Part shown: piece by piece, positions 31,424 to 39,660 of the stretch
How positions within the stretch are numbered: the first letter of the stretch is position 1
Layout: every line of letters starts with the position of its first letter
NCBI GenBank assembly: GCA_030152865.1
Contig: JASLIW010000095.1
Span: 1-39,660, forward strand
DNA length: 39,660 nt
DNA from: Bacteroides sp.
Lineage (GTDB): Bacteria; Bacteroidota; Bacteroidia; Bacteroidales; Bacteroidaceae
Direction: 5' to 3'
Notes under the pieces: generated by a model
Databases searched by the model: none
The model's input: the letters and a program-made list of their open reading frames with translations, nothing else
What the model was told of the DNA's origin: nothing
Position numbers and translations under genes: made by a program

Positions 31424-32020
31424 ATGGCTATATCAGATAACAAGTATATTGCAGTAGCATATAAGCTTTATGCAATCGAAGATGGTGAAAAAGAGATGAT
31501 TGAAGAGGCAACAATCGATCGTCCATTTCAATTTATCTCTGAAATGGGTACAACATTACCTGCATTCGAAAATGGGGTGAAAAACCTTGCTAAAGGAGAA
31601 GAATTCTCACTAACTCTAAGCAAAGAAGAGGGCTATGGAGAATACAACGAAGAACATGTCATTGAACTTCCTAAAAATATCTTTGAAGTAGATGGGCATT
31701 TCGATAATGAGCATATCTTTGCTGGCAACATCGTTCCGCTAATGGACTCAGAAGGACGTACACTAAATGGTACTGTTGTTGAAGTAAAAGATGAAGTCGT
31801 AGTTATGGATATGAATCACCCACTAGCAGGTAGCGAGATTCAGTTTGAAGGTTTTATTATTGAAAACAGACCTGCTACAGATGATGAGATTCAAGGCATG
31901 ATCAACATGATTACAGGTGCAGGCGAAGGCTGTGGCTGTGGTAGCGACAGTTGTGGTTGCGACTCTTCTGAAGATGGCGACTGTGGCTGTGGCAGCGGTG
32001 GCTGCGGTTGTGGCTGTTAA
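31424..32020 (+). CDS. slyD: SlyD-like FKBP-type peptidyl-prolyl isomerase with Cys/Gly-rich tail
   Basis: This 198-residue protein has the SlyD arrangement: a split FKBP domain (VAYKLYAIEDGEKEMIEEA, GTTLPAFENGVKNLAKGEEF, KEEGYGEYNEEHVIELP) with an inserted-in-flap chaperone domain (about 70-130, VDGHFDNEHIFAG, MDMNHPLAGSEIQFEG). It assists folding by prolyl cis-trans isomerisation in the cytoplasm. The C-terminal tail (about 165-198) holds nine cysteines in CGC and CGCGC groups spaced by Gly, Ser and Asp, with no histidine. Escherichia coli SlyD has a His/Cys-rich tail that binds nickel and other metals, so metal binding is expected here, possibly of a thiophilic ion. The gene is monocistronic with its own terminator. 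Confidence 0.93.
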   Translation: MAISDNKYIAVAYKLYAIEDGEKEMIEEATIDRPFQFISEMGTTLPAFENGVKNLAKGEEFSLTLSKEEGYGEYNEEHVIELPKNIFEVDGHFDNEHIFAGNIVPLMDSEGRTLNGTVVEVKDEVVVMDMNHPLAGSEIQFEGFIIENRPATDDEIQGMINMITGAGEGCGCGSDSCGCDSSEDGDCGCGSGGCGCGC

Positions 32021-32047
32021 GCGAATAAATGAATGCAATACCATACC

Positions 32048-32083
32048 AAAAGAGTCAGTAAGAAATTTCTTACTGACTCTTTT
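32048..32083. terminator. Bidirectional palindromic terminator between slyD and susD
   Basis: A perfect 36-base palindrome: arms AAAAGAGTCAGTAAGAAA (32048-32065) and its complement (32066-32083). T-rich ends lie on both strands. It serves the convergent slyD-like and susD genes. Confidence 0.9.
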
Positions 32084-32107
32084 TGCATAGTGCTTCATAT
32101 ATAGGTA

Positions 32108-33697
32108 CTAATACCCTGGATTCTGCTTCAGTAGTTTATTTTTATCTCTCTTTGTTTGTGGAATCGGCAATAACTCACTCTTTCCCTTTTCAAACATTCG
32201 ATCTTCAATCAGTTTTGCGGGTAAATTTAAAGTCACACTAACATCTCCTGTAGTAGGATCTACAACTTCATTGTGATTCACAACGCCATAAGGACAAGAC
32301 ATCAACTGCCCTTTCATAACATCCTCACCTATACCCCAACGAATCACATCAAATCGACGAAGGCCCTCCATAGCAAACTCAACCCTACGCTCTCTACGCA
32401 CTAAATCTCGTAATGAATCTTGAGTATTATATTTTGTTCGATCAACTTTAGGCATCCCTGCGCGTAGCCGCACAGCATCCATAGCCTCATATAAATCATT
32501 GTCAAGTTGATTTAACTCAACCTTACACTCAGCAATAGTTAACAGTACTTCAGCATATCTAAATATAGGGAAGCACTGACCAGTATTCCAAAATTCATGA
32601 CCAAATTGCTCTAAGTTAGAATAGAATTTCTTAAAATTATACCCCGTCTTTGTTGCATTATTGGCATTGGAATAATAGTCTGAACTCTTAGGGTTAAGAG
32701 GATCAAAAATTGCACCTTCGTAGTTTTGACCAGGATAAACTATTGAAGCTCTTAATCTAGGATCTCGATTAATATATGGATTTTCTTCATAAAATTCTCC
32801 CAGGTTCTTGGCTTCCTCTATTGTCTTACCATCTGCCATCTCATAAGAATCAACCAAAGACTGTGTAGGTACTACCGACGACCATCCTCCTAAGCTATTT
32901 GGAAGAAAAGCCGTAAAGTTAAAAGATTGAGTATCCATTACGTAATCTCTTGTCAATATCATCTCCGAGTTATGTATGTTTTCTAGTAGAAATGATTCTT
33001 CATAAGACAAGTTAGGCATACTATACCCCTTAATGCGCTGAGCCACCTTAAGTGCGGCTTCATATTGGTTATTATAAAGATAAAAACGCATGAGTAAAGC
33101 TTGCGCTGCTGCCTTATTAAACCTTCCTGATTCATTTTTATCAGGTAAAACATCTATCACATCTTTTAATTCTGCTTCAATAAATTTATCCACTTCTGCT
33201 TTTGCAGTTCGTTCAACTTTTGCTTCTTCTGGTGTAGTAAAGTTTTTAACAAATAAAGGGAAGTCACCATAAAGTTGTGTGCGAATAAAATATAGATAGG
33301 CACGTATCGATCTCACTTCTGCTTCATACTGCTCTTTTAATCCTTCTGTGGTAAAGTTTACTTGGTCTTGTTTTTCCAAATACTCATTACAGGCATGAAT
33401 TCCATCAAAATTAAACCAGTTTGCTCCTGGATCACTTGCAGACATAGAGCTATTACCAAGTACAGTATAACCCTCATGCTTATGAAAATTGTATGCGTTA
33501 TCAGAAGCACAATCCAAATAGGTAAGTGTCCAGCCACTCTCAAAATTAGCATAGCACCCTACTAAGTTAACCTTAGCGTCTTTTTCGGTTTTCCAAAAAG
33601 TATTGGGAGATAGTTCATCTCCAGGTCCTCTATTGAGGAAATCAGAACAGCCTACAAGTACTGTAGCACAGAGTAATGCTAGTATTATATTTTTCAT
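32108..33697 (-). CDS. SusD/RagB-family outer-membrane lipoprotein
   Basis: This 529-residue protein has a lipoprotein leader (TVLVGC, Cys17) and the SusD fold. The N-terminal tetratricopeptide-like helices contain EVRSIRAYLYFIRTQLYGDFPLFVK and RFNKAAAQALLMRFYLYNNQYEAAL. The C-terminal RagB/SusD signature includes CFPIFRYAEVLLTIAECKVELN, AMDAVRLRAGMP and RRERRVEFAMEGLRRFDVIRWG, ending LLPIPQTKRDKNKLLKQNPGY. SusD proteins are surface lids that capture ligand for their SusC transporter. It starts 26 bases after the susC stop, so they form one operon. No glycan-degrading gene lies next to them, so the ligand is unknown. Confidence 0.95.
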   Translation of the reverse strand: MKNIILALLCATVLVGCSDFLNRGPGDELSPNTFWKTEKDAKVNLVGCYANFESGWTLTYLDCASDNAYNFHKHEGYTVLGNSSMSASDPGANWFNFDGIHACNEYLEKQDQVNFTTEGLKEQYEAEVRSIRAYLYFIRTQLYGDFPLFVKNFTTPEEAKVERTAKAEVDKFIEAELKDVIDVLPDKNESGRFNKAAAQALLMRFYLYNNQYEAALKVAQRIKGYSMPNLSYEESFLLENIHNSEMILTRDYVMDTQSFNFTAFLPNSLGGWSSVVPTQSLVDSYEMADGKTIEEAKNLGEFYEENPYINRDPRLRASIVYPGQNYEGAIFDPLNPKSSDYYSNANNATKTGYNFKKFYSNLEQFGHEFWNTGQCFPIFRYAEVLLTIAECKVELNQLDNDLYEAMDAVRLRAGMPKVDRTKYNTQDSLRDLVRRERRVEFAMEGLRRFDVIRWGIGEDVMKGQLMSCPYGVVNHNEVVDPTTGDVSVTLNLPAKLIEDRMFEKGKSELLPIPQTKRDKNKLLKQNPGY

Positions 33698-33723
33698 ATC
33701 TTTATTTCTTACTTAGGTTAGAT

Positions 33724-36700
33724 TTAAAAAGTTACATTTACACCAAATGAATGAACTTTAGTTTGAGGATAATAGTTACCACGGCCTGCTGGTGCTTCAG
33801 GATCCCACCCCTTCAAAAAACTAGTAAAAGTCATTAAGTTTTGACCACTATAATATACCCTTACCTTAGAGAGATTAACTTTAGCAATCCATTTCTTAGG
33901 TAATGAGTAACCAATTTGTAGGTTTTTCAACCTTAGATACTTGGCATCTTGCTGCCAAAAATCAGATACTGTAGATGGCATGCTTACTCCATTGACACCC
34001 TCCGTTACTCTAGGGTATTTGGCCGTAGGATTTTCAGGAGTCCATCTATCTAACCAAATAGTCGAAGGCTTACCATCATCCCCATTTATAGATCCCACAG
34101 CTTCCATATCCATATAGCCAGATACTCCAGCAGCACCTTGGAAGAACATCATAAAGTCAAAACCTTTAAACTCTCCTCCTAAATTAAAGCCAAAAGTATA
34201 TTTAGGATTTGTCGAGTTCAAAACAACACGGTCTTCTCCATCAATAATACCGTCACCATTCACATCTACATACTTCAAATCACCAGGCAATACTTTATGA
34301 CCAGTAATTTTATATTTAGCCCAATCTTCTATGTCATTTAATGATTGATAAAAGCCACTAGTCTTATAGCCATAAAAACTATCGAGCGCTTCTCCAACCC
34401 TCATGATTTTATTACCTTTTATGATTTCGTATACTCCAGATCCTAGACTTTTTATTTTATTCTTGTTGTAAGCTATGTTACCACCAATGTTAAAGTTAAA
34501 GTCTCCAAATGAGTCAATATAAGATAAACTTAGCTCAACCCCTTGATTTTCTACTTTACCAATATTATCAAAAAACTTATTTAAAGCAAAGGTGTCTGGT
34601 GTAGGTACCTCCATCAATATATCAGAAGTTACTTTATTGTAATACTCTAGTGTTACATTAATTTTATTCAGTAAAGTCATATCAACACCAACTCCCCAAC
34701 TAGTAGTGGTTTCCCATTTTAAATTAGCATTCTTTGCATCAGTAGTATAGGCTCCCGATTGTAAATTACCACCAAATGGATAATCTGCTCCTAGACCTAA
34801 AGTTGGAATAGTAGGATAATACTGTTGGCTTCCATTGTATGTGATATTTTGATTCCCTAATTGCCCCCATGAAGCTCTAACTTTCAAGTTATCAATCACA
34901 TCTTTACTTGCTTCAAAAAACTCCTCTTCAGAGATTCTCCAACCTGCAGAAAATGACGGGAACGCTCCCCATCTATTTCCTGAGGCAAAACGCGAAGATC
35001 CATCATAGCGGATATTTGCTTCAAACAAGTATTTTCCTTTATAATCATAGTTTAGTCTACCTAACCATGAAAGCATTGCTAATTCTCTTGTATAACCTTC
35101 TGCCTTAGCCCCTTCAGCTGATCCTGCATTAATATCAGTCAAATCATTGCTGGGGAAGTTTTTTCTATAAGCTCTAGTATATTTGTACTTCCATAACTCT
35201 GAGTGGAATCCTGCTAATACATTAAGATTATGGTCATTAAAGCTTTTCTTATACTCCAACATAATATCACCCATAATCTGGTCTGAATTATTATGTGTCT
35301 GCCACATCTCATTTGGCCCATGATAAAGCTCTTTATTATATTGAATGTCTTTCTTAAACATATTTGTATCATCTACATTCAAGCGGTAAGATGCCTGTCC
35401 TTTCAGGGATAGCTCTGGTAATATGTAATATTTTGCAGAAGCGATCGCAGACAATGTGTGGAATTTACTTTTAGAAACTTGATTTTGATCAATCCAAGCT
35501 ATTGGGTTACCATCACCAATAGTACCATAAGTTCCATCCTCATTTTTATAGGGTACCCAAGGTGAAATCATAGCTACTTGCCTAAATATCTGAGAAAGAC
35601 TCGGAGCATATGTACTAATAGGATGCTTAGTAGCTTTATTGGAGTAAGCAAAAGAAAAATTAGTTTCCAGCTTATCAAAGGGATTTGCATCCACATTCAT
35701 ACGAATGTTATATTGCTCTTTATTTGCATGTTTGATTATACCCTCTTGCTCTTGATAACCAATAGAAGTCATGTAACGAACTTGCTCAGTTCCCCCAGTT
35801 AAACTAATATTATGTTGCTGTTGGAAGCCTGACTCAGTATATAGTAAATCATGCCAGTTAGTGTTAGGATGAGTAAAAGGACTAGAACCATTTTTAAACA
35901 ATTGGATATCTTCTTCTGTAAACTGCGGATCTTTTCCATTATAAGCGAGAGCTTCATTTGTCAACATAGCATATTCTGCTGATGAGGCATACTTAGGAAA
36001 CTCAGTTATGTCTTGCCAACCAAAGTTCCCAGAATAAGATATGGAAGTTTTACCTTCTTTACCTCTTTTAGTAGTGATAAGAATAACACCATTTGCCGCC
36101 TTAGATCCATATATAGCAGAAGAGGCCGCATCTTTTAGCACAGAAATAGATTGAATATCATTAGGGTCAATATCATCCATAGCACCTTCAACTCCATCAA
36201 CAATGACCATAGGATTAGCATTATTAAAGGTACCCGTTCCACGTACACGTATCGTTCCACCATCAGCTCCTGGCTGTCCACTTCTTTGAGTAATTGTAAC
36301 TCCCGGTAACAGACCTTGTAATCCTGCCGATACAGAAGTCATAGGCCGACTTTCAATCAACTTGCTATCTACATTAGCAACGGATCCTGTTAGGTTAACC
36401 TTCTTCTGAGTACCATAACCTACAACAATTACTTCATCTAGTTTCTGAGTATCCTCCTTAAGAGTGATTTTCAGGTTTGATTGACCTTTATACGGAATAG
36501 ATTGCGCTATAAACCCTATATAGGAGACCTCAATAACATCTCCATCATCCACTCCTAAAGTAAAATTGCCATCAAAGTCTGTAATTGTACCAAGTGTAGA
36601 ACCCTTAATAGTCACATTTACACCGATCAAAGGCTCTCCATAAGCGTCAATAACTTTTCCCTTAAGTTCTCGTTTAACCTGCTCAATAGCTAACTGACTA

Positions 36701-36804
36701 TTCAATTCAGATGCTTGAACTACTTGGCCTGATGACCAAAGTACTAAACAAAGACTTGTTAATAATAAACTACACATGCGTGTAGCCCTAATTCGTGTTT
36801 TCAT
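33724..36804 (-). CDS. SusC/RagA-family TonB-dependent transporter
   Basis: This complete 1026-residue outer-membrane transporter has a signal sequence (about 1-32, ending VVQA), a carboxypeptidase-regulatory-like domain (about 48-120: GKVIDAYGEPLIGVNVTIKG), the SusC motif KLDEVIVVGYGTQKKVNLTGSV, the plug (GLLPGVTITQRSGQPGADG, MVIVDGVEGAMDDI, SVLKDAASSAIYGSKAANG), and a 22-strand barrel ending with VHSFGVNVTF. It works with the downstream SusD and the TonB system. Canonical VVGYGTQ contrasts with the VAIGYAT of the first SusC, so the two are not recent duplicates. Start choice is uncertain: an internal Met10 would shorten the leader. Substrate cannot be assigned from neighbours. Confidence 0.96.
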   Translation of the reverse strand: MKTRIRATRMCSLLLTSLCLVLWSSGQVVQASELNSQLAIEQVKRELKGKVIDAYGEPLIGVNVTIKGSTLGTITDFDGNFTLGVDDGDVIEVSYIGFIAQSIPYKGQSNLKITLKEDTQKLDEVIVVGYGTQKKVNLTGSVANVDSKLIESRPMTSVSAGLQGLLPGVTITQRSGQPGADGGTIRVRGTGTFNNANPMVIVDGVEGAMDDIDPNDIQSISVLKDAASSAIYGSKAANGVILITTKRGKEGKTSISYSGNFGWQDITEFPKYASSAEYAMLTNEALAYNGKDPQFTEEDIQLFKNGSSPFTHPNTNWHDLLYTESGFQQQHNISLTGGTEQVRYMTSIGYQEQEGIIKHANKEQYNIRMNVDANPFDKLETNFSFAYSNKATKHPISTYAPSLSQIFRQVAMISPWVPYKNEDGTYGTIGDGNPIAWIDQNQVSKSKFHTLSAIASAKYYILPELSLKGQASYRLNVDDTNMFKKDIQYNKELYHGPNEMWQTHNNSDQIMGDIMLEYKKSFNDHNLNVLAGFHSELWKYKYTRAYRKNFPSNDLTDINAGSAEGAKAEGYTRELAMLSWLGRLNYDYKGKYLFEANIRYDGSSRFASGNRWGAFPSFSAGWRISEEEFFEASKDVIDNLKVRASWGQLGNQNITYNGSQQYYPTIPTLGLGADYPFGGNLQSGAYTTDAKNANLKWETTTSWGVGVDMTLLNKINVTLEYYNKVTSDILMEVPTPDTFALNKFFDNIGKVENQGVELSLSYIDSFGDFNFNIGGNIAYNKNKIKSLGSGVYEIIKGNKIMRVGEALDSFYGYKTSGFYQSLNDIEDWAKYKITGHKVLPGDLKYVDVNGDGIIDGEDRVVLNSTNPKYTFGFNLGGEFKGFDFMMFFQGAAGVSGYMDMEAVGSINGDDGKPSTIWLDRWTPENPTAKYPRVTEGVNGVSMPSTVSDFWQQDAKYLRLKNLQIGYSLPKKWIAKVNLSKVRVYYSGQNLMTFTSFLKGWDPEAPAGRGNYYPQTKVHSFGVNVTF

Positions 36805-36907
36805 AGATAAATGTTTTACTGTTTTATTGGGTGTAATTTTCTATAAACACGAATATAACATAAGTTTTACTCAATAATAAATTTTAATTAAAAAATATGC
36901 TTTTATG

Positions 36908-38227
36908 TTATCCCTTCTTTTTCCCAGTCATAATATCTAACACAACCCGATCGGTTTCTTGCATACCTTTCGAACCTATTCGAGTTAAGTTCTGAATCGT
37001 TTGATCCACATCTTCGTCCACGATACCTTCCGCTGAAGTAACACATTTACCATCCATGGCCAATAAAGCTGATAGAACAGCTGTAGATACACCTGTTGCT
37101 ACTTTTAAAGAGCAACTTGGTTTGGCTCCATCGCATAGCATGCCTGTGATATTAGCGATCATATTTTGAACAGCAAAACTAATTTCTTTATAAGCTCCTC
37201 CCATCAAATAAGTAATGCCGCAGCTCGCACCGGTGCCAGCTACAACACAGCCACAAAGTGCCGACAGACGACCCAAGCTCTGCTTAATATAAATAGCAGT
37301 CAAGTGGCTTAATATCAGGGCACGGGCAAGTTCCTCATCACTTTTACTATTTTCTTCTGCATACACCACCACAGGAAGAGTTGCCGATATACCTTGATTT
37401 CCACTTCCCGAATTACTCATCACTTGCACCATAGCACCAGCCATGCGTGCATCAGTAGCTGCGGCAGTGGCCGATAACGCCTTCACATAAACACTGTTTC
37501 CTATTACAGGATTTTCACTCCTATATTGCATAGCTAGCATTTTACCTACACCATGTCCATAATCAGACTTCAAAGCAGCTTTGGCGGCTTGCTTGTTTAA
37601 GCGAGCAGACTCCAAAATAAACTGGATATTTTCATAAGGCTCTGAACTTGCAAACTCAACAATCTTCTTAAGGTTTAAGTCTAGCTGTGTAACCTCACTC
37701 TCCTTCGATATAGATTTTTCATCCAAATGAGCCACACCATTCTTTGCTAAATAAGTAAAATGTGTATGACTTCCACTTATTACAGCCTCAGCATACTCAT
37801 CACCAGCATAAACCTTTACCTCTATAAAGAGTTTGTCACAACTCCCCTTCTTTAACTCAATAGAAATATCAGCGGTATCAACAAATTCATTGGCCTTGTG
37901 TACAGCTTCAGGGGTGCTCTCTTTAAGAACCTCTAAACCATACTTAGACTTGCCAACAATAGCACCCAGTGCCACAGCTATAGGGAGTCCGATCTGATCT
38001 GTACTCGGAATCCCAACCCCCATCGCGTTCTTCAACATGTTAGCACTGAGATAAACCTCAATTTGGTCTGGCATTGCACCCAGTAATTCCTTTGCTCTTG
38101 CTACACACAAGGCTACAGCTATAGGCTCGGTACAACCAATTGCAGGAACTACTTCTTGCTGGATTAACTCTATGATACCCTTACGTTCTCTATCGTCCAT
38201 CTTTCGTTTGTTTTGAGTTATTAACAA
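36908..38227 (-). CDS. UPF0597 / L-cysteine desulfidase-type Fe-S enzyme (serine dehydratase alpha-like)
   Basis: This 439-residue cytoplasmic protein belongs to the UPF0597/CyuA group, related to the alpha subunit of iron-sulfur L-serine dehydratases. The signature VVPAIGCTEPIAVALCVARA is near the N-terminus, with Cys clusters near the C-terminus (LCGCVVAGTGASCGITYLMGG; GMLCDGAKPSCSLKVATG) that can hold a [4Fe-4S] cluster. These enzymes release ammonia with sulfide or pyruvate from cysteine or serine. An internal ATG at 38198-38200 (MDDRERKGIIELI) would fit the family start better than the extended MLITQNKRK. It is 103 bases upstream of the susC-susD pair on the same strand without an obvious terminator between, so it could share their transcript. 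Confidence 0.9.
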   Translation of the reverse strand: MLITQNKRKMDDRERKGIIELIQQEVVPAIGCTEPIAVALCVARAKELLGAMPDQIEVYLSANMLKNAMGVGIPSTDQIGLPIAVALGAIVGKSKYGLEVLKESTPEAVHKANEFVDTADISIELKKGSCDKLFIEVKVYAGDEYAEAVISGSHTHFTYLAKNGVAHLDEKSISKESEVTQLDLNLKKIVEFASSEPYENIQFILESARLNKQAAKAALKSDYGHGVGKMLAMQYRSENPVIGNSVYVKALSATAAATDARMAGAMVQVMSNSGSGNQGISATLPVVVYAEENSKSDEELARALILSHLTAIYIKQSLGRLSALCGCVVAGTGASCGITYLMGGAYKEISFAVQNMIANITGMLCDGAKPSCSLKVATGVSTAVLSALLAMDGKCVTSAEGIVDEDVDQTIQNLTRIGSKGMQETDRVVLDIMTGKKKG

Positions 38228-38311
38228 ATATATTAAATTAATCTGTAAGTCTTCTGATATTTAATATTAGGTTGTTGTTTTTTATTGCACTGAAAGGCTG
38301 TAATGTATTAG

Positions 38312-38333
38312 TAAGCTGTTTTTTAACAGCTTA
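38312..38333. repeat. 9-bp-arm inverted repeat next to the PCMD gene promoter
   Basis: TAAGCTGTT (38312-38320) and AACAGCTTA (38325-38333) are exact complements around TTTT. It ends directly before a TTTG (38334-38337) and 27 bases before a -7-like box. It may be an operator or a hairpin. Confidence 0.5.
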
Positions 38334-38367
38334 TTTGCTTAAAAAATAGAAACTAAAGCTACCTTTG
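38334..38367 (+). promoter_or_regulatory. Putative promoter of the PCMD lipoprotein gene
   Basis: TTTG at 38334-38337 (-33-like) and TACCTTTG at 38360-38367 (-7, TAnnTTTG) are separated by 22 bases, close to the Bacteroidales spacing. The ATG follows 29 bases later. Confidence 0.5.
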
Positions 38368-38396
38368 CTCAGTTATTTATCAATCCAACAAATCAA

Positions 38397-39527
38397 ATGA
38401 AACTAGAACGATCACTATTCTTTTTCGCCATAGCACTACTACTTAGTGCATGTATAAAGAGTGAGGCGCCTAATGCTGAAGCAGATATTCTATCTTGTAA
38501 GATAGATGAAACCCATATTTTAAAGACTGCTCCAATCATCAACAATAGCACAAAAGGCAAATACTCTGTTACCTTTCTGGTTAAAGAACCAGAGCAGATG
38601 CAGGCTATTACTCCCTATTTTGAATTAACAGCAGGTGCATCTATCGAGCCACAAGATGGGATAACTCAGGACTTCACAAGACCAATAACTTATACCGTAA
38701 CCTCAGAAGATGGTCAGTGGACCAAGAAGTATTCTATAGCGGCCATACAAACAAACATACCGAAAAAGTACTCTTTCGAAACAGTATCTGAGAAAAGTAC
38801 TCAGTTTCACACCTTCGTAGAGCGAATCGATGGTATAGAAGTAATGGAATGGGCAAGTGGCAACAGCGGTTATCTTTCAGCACCCGTACCTAAAGACAAA
38901 CCCGAAGACTTTCCCACCTATAAATATCCCTACGGCCATACCAATGAGTGTGCCAAACTAGTCACAAGATCGACGGGATCATTGGCAGGTATACTAAAGA
39001 AACCTATAGCAGCTGGAAACTTATTTATTGGAAGCTTTGACCCTGCTAATGCAATGACAGATCCGCTTTCAACAACACTCTTTGGCTTGCCTTTTAACGA
39101 ACAACCCTTAGCACTCAAAGGATATTATAAGTATAAACCAGGAGAGAAGCTCATAGATAAAAACTCCAAGGTTATAGAAGGAGAAATAGACTCAGGAGAT
39201 ATCTATGCTGTCTTTTACGAAAGTGATGACGATGAGTTTACCCTCAATGGAAGCAATTCGCTTACCCACCCTAACATTGTATCAATCGCTCGTGTTGAAA
39301 ATGTAAACGAAACACCAAAAGATCAATGGGTGAGCTTTGAGGTACCCTTTAAACTCTTGGAAGGAAAAGAAATAAACCCTGAAAAACTCGATCAGTACCG
39401 CTACAAGCTAGCCATTGTGTTTACCTCTAGTAAAGATGGTGCACACTTTAAAGGTGCTGTGGGTAGCACACTGCTTATTGATGATGTAGAATTGCTTAGC
39501 GAACCTATTAATGTAGAAAACAAATGA
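38397..39527 (+). CDS. PCMD-type surface/periplasmic lipoprotein
   Basis: This 376-residue protein has a lipoprotein leader (LLLSAC, Cys19) and an N-terminal Ig-like/DUF5018-like domain (about 25-125, ILSCKIDETHILKTAP, ITYTVTSEDGQWTKKYSI). A C-terminal beta-sandwich (about 130-370) resembles the putative carbohydrate metabolism domain PCMD: SFETVSEK, YSAPVP-like GYLSAPVPK, ECAKLVTRSTGS, ALKGYYKYKPGEK, GDIYAVFYE, QYRYKLAIVFTSSKDGAHFKGAVGSTLLIDDVEL. Such proteins probably bind glycans or other ligands at the cell envelope; no enzymatic residues are recognisable. The last codons overlap the next gene by 4 bases, implying a stable partnership with an outer-membrane barrel protein. Confidence 0.85.
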   Translation: MKLERSLFFFAIALLLSACIKSEAPNAEADILSCKIDETHILKTAPIINNSTKGKYSVTFLVKEPEQMQAITPYFELTAGASIEPQDGITQDFTRPITYTVTSEDGQWTKKYSIAAIQTNIPKKYSFETVSEKSTQFHTFVERIDGIEVMEWASGNSGYLSAPVPKDKPEDFPTYKYPYGHTNECAKLVTRSTGSLAGILKKPIAAGNLFIGSFDPANAMTDPLSTTLFGLPFNEQPLALKGYYKYKPGEKLIDKNSKVIEGEIDSGDIYAVFYESDDDEFTLNGSNSLTHPNIVSIARVENVNETPKDQWVSFEVPFKLLEGKEINPEKLDQYRYKLAIVFTSSKDGAHFKGAVGSTLLIDDVELLSEPINVENK

Positions 39528-39660
39528 TTAAATTAAATACAAAAGTAGCTTTTGTGCTTTTGCTACTTATTGCAACACAGCAAGTCAGTGCACAAAAAGA
39601 TAGAACATGGGGTATTATCAAATCAGCTATACATGGCCTAGAATATGAGGTAAAAGCTGG
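39524..39660 (+). CDS. Outer-membrane protein, N-terminus only (cut by window edge)
   Basis: The ATG at 39524-39526 overlaps the TGA of the PCMD gene as ATGA. The 45 complete codons read give a signal peptide (MIKLNTKVAFVLLLLIATQQVSAQ) and a segment KDRTWGIIKSAIHGLEYEVKAG that resembles the first strand of porin-like outer-membrane beta-barrel proteins found after PCMD lipoproteins in Bacteroides. Too little is present for a firm family call. The remainder lies beyond base 39660. Confidence 0.7.
   Translation, partial: MIKLNTKVAFVLLLLIATQQVSAQKDRTWGIIKSAIHGLEYEVKA

Noticed and set aside
31823..32098. Antisense open frame over the slyD-like tail (Ala/Thr-rich product)
   Set aside because: Its odd composition is the mirror of the repetitive Cys/Gly codons on the coding strand; it also crosses the terminator. 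It is a shadow.
36855..36911. 9-bp inverted repeat ATAACATAA/TTATGTTAT between UPF0597 and susC
   Set aside because: One arm overlaps the stop codon, the region is extremely AT-rich, and there is no T-run; chance is likely.
1..39660. CRISPR arrays, insertion sequences, integrases, phage genes, rRNA
   Set aside because: No regularly spaced repeats, transposase-like frames or rRNA segments were seen on either strand.

Overview
The window reads as chromosomal DNA of a Bacteroidota member, most likely order Bacteroidales. The evidence is two SusC-type TonB-dependent transporters, a SusD lipoprotein, a one-protein hybrid two-component regulator (HTCS), serine-type sulfatases, AT-rich spacers with several TAnnTTTG -7 boxes, and housekeeping genes in a Bacteroidales-like arrangement. 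Genus cannot be fixed by reading alone.

Region 1 (1-22011, all minus strand) is most of a glycosaminoglycan utilisation locus, probably for heparin or heparan sulfate. In transcription order it holds a lipoprotein PL12-type lyase, a second PL12-type lyase, two serine-type S1 sulfatases, a DUF3604/PHP-like metalloprotein with a twin-arginine lipoprotein leader, a ROK sugar kinase, a terminator, the HTCS sensor-regulator, a GH88 unsaturated glucuronyl hydrolase lipoprotein, a third PL12-type lyase, a PL15-like DUF4962/heparinase II-III lyase, and the first 492 residues of a SusC transporter whose gene (and presumably SusD) continues beyond base 1. The logic is surface cleavage, TonB-dependent import, periplasmic exo-cleavage and desulfation, removal of the unsaturated uronic acid, and phosphorylation of the released amino sugar. 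The set resembles, from memory, the Bacteroides thetaiotaomicron heparin/HS locus (PL12, PL15, GH88, S1, ROK, HTCS). The DUF3604 protein and the three PL12 paralogues are the unusual parts.

Region 2 (22186-27500, minus strand) is the Ton energy system plus housekeeping: TonB, a polyprenyl synthetase, TatD, tRNA-Ser(GGA), ExbB with a cleavable-looking leader, a small four-helix membrane protein of unknown function, and two different ExbD proteins. This motor could power the SusC transporters in the window.

Region 3 (27641-32083) holds core metabolism: cmk and ispH as a tight pair, pfkA, an acyl-ACP thioesterase on the opposite strand, and an SlyD-like prolyl isomerase with a Cys/Gly-rich tail. 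Perfect palindromic terminators separate the convergent pairs.

Region 4 (32108-39660) holds a SusC/SusD pair with no glycan enzymes beside it, a UPF0597/L-cysteine desulfidase-type Fe-S enzyme just upstream of it, and, diverging, a PCMD-type lipoprotein overlapping by 4 bases an outer-membrane protein cut off by the window edge.

No CRISPR array, insertion sequence, phage gene or rRNA was seen.
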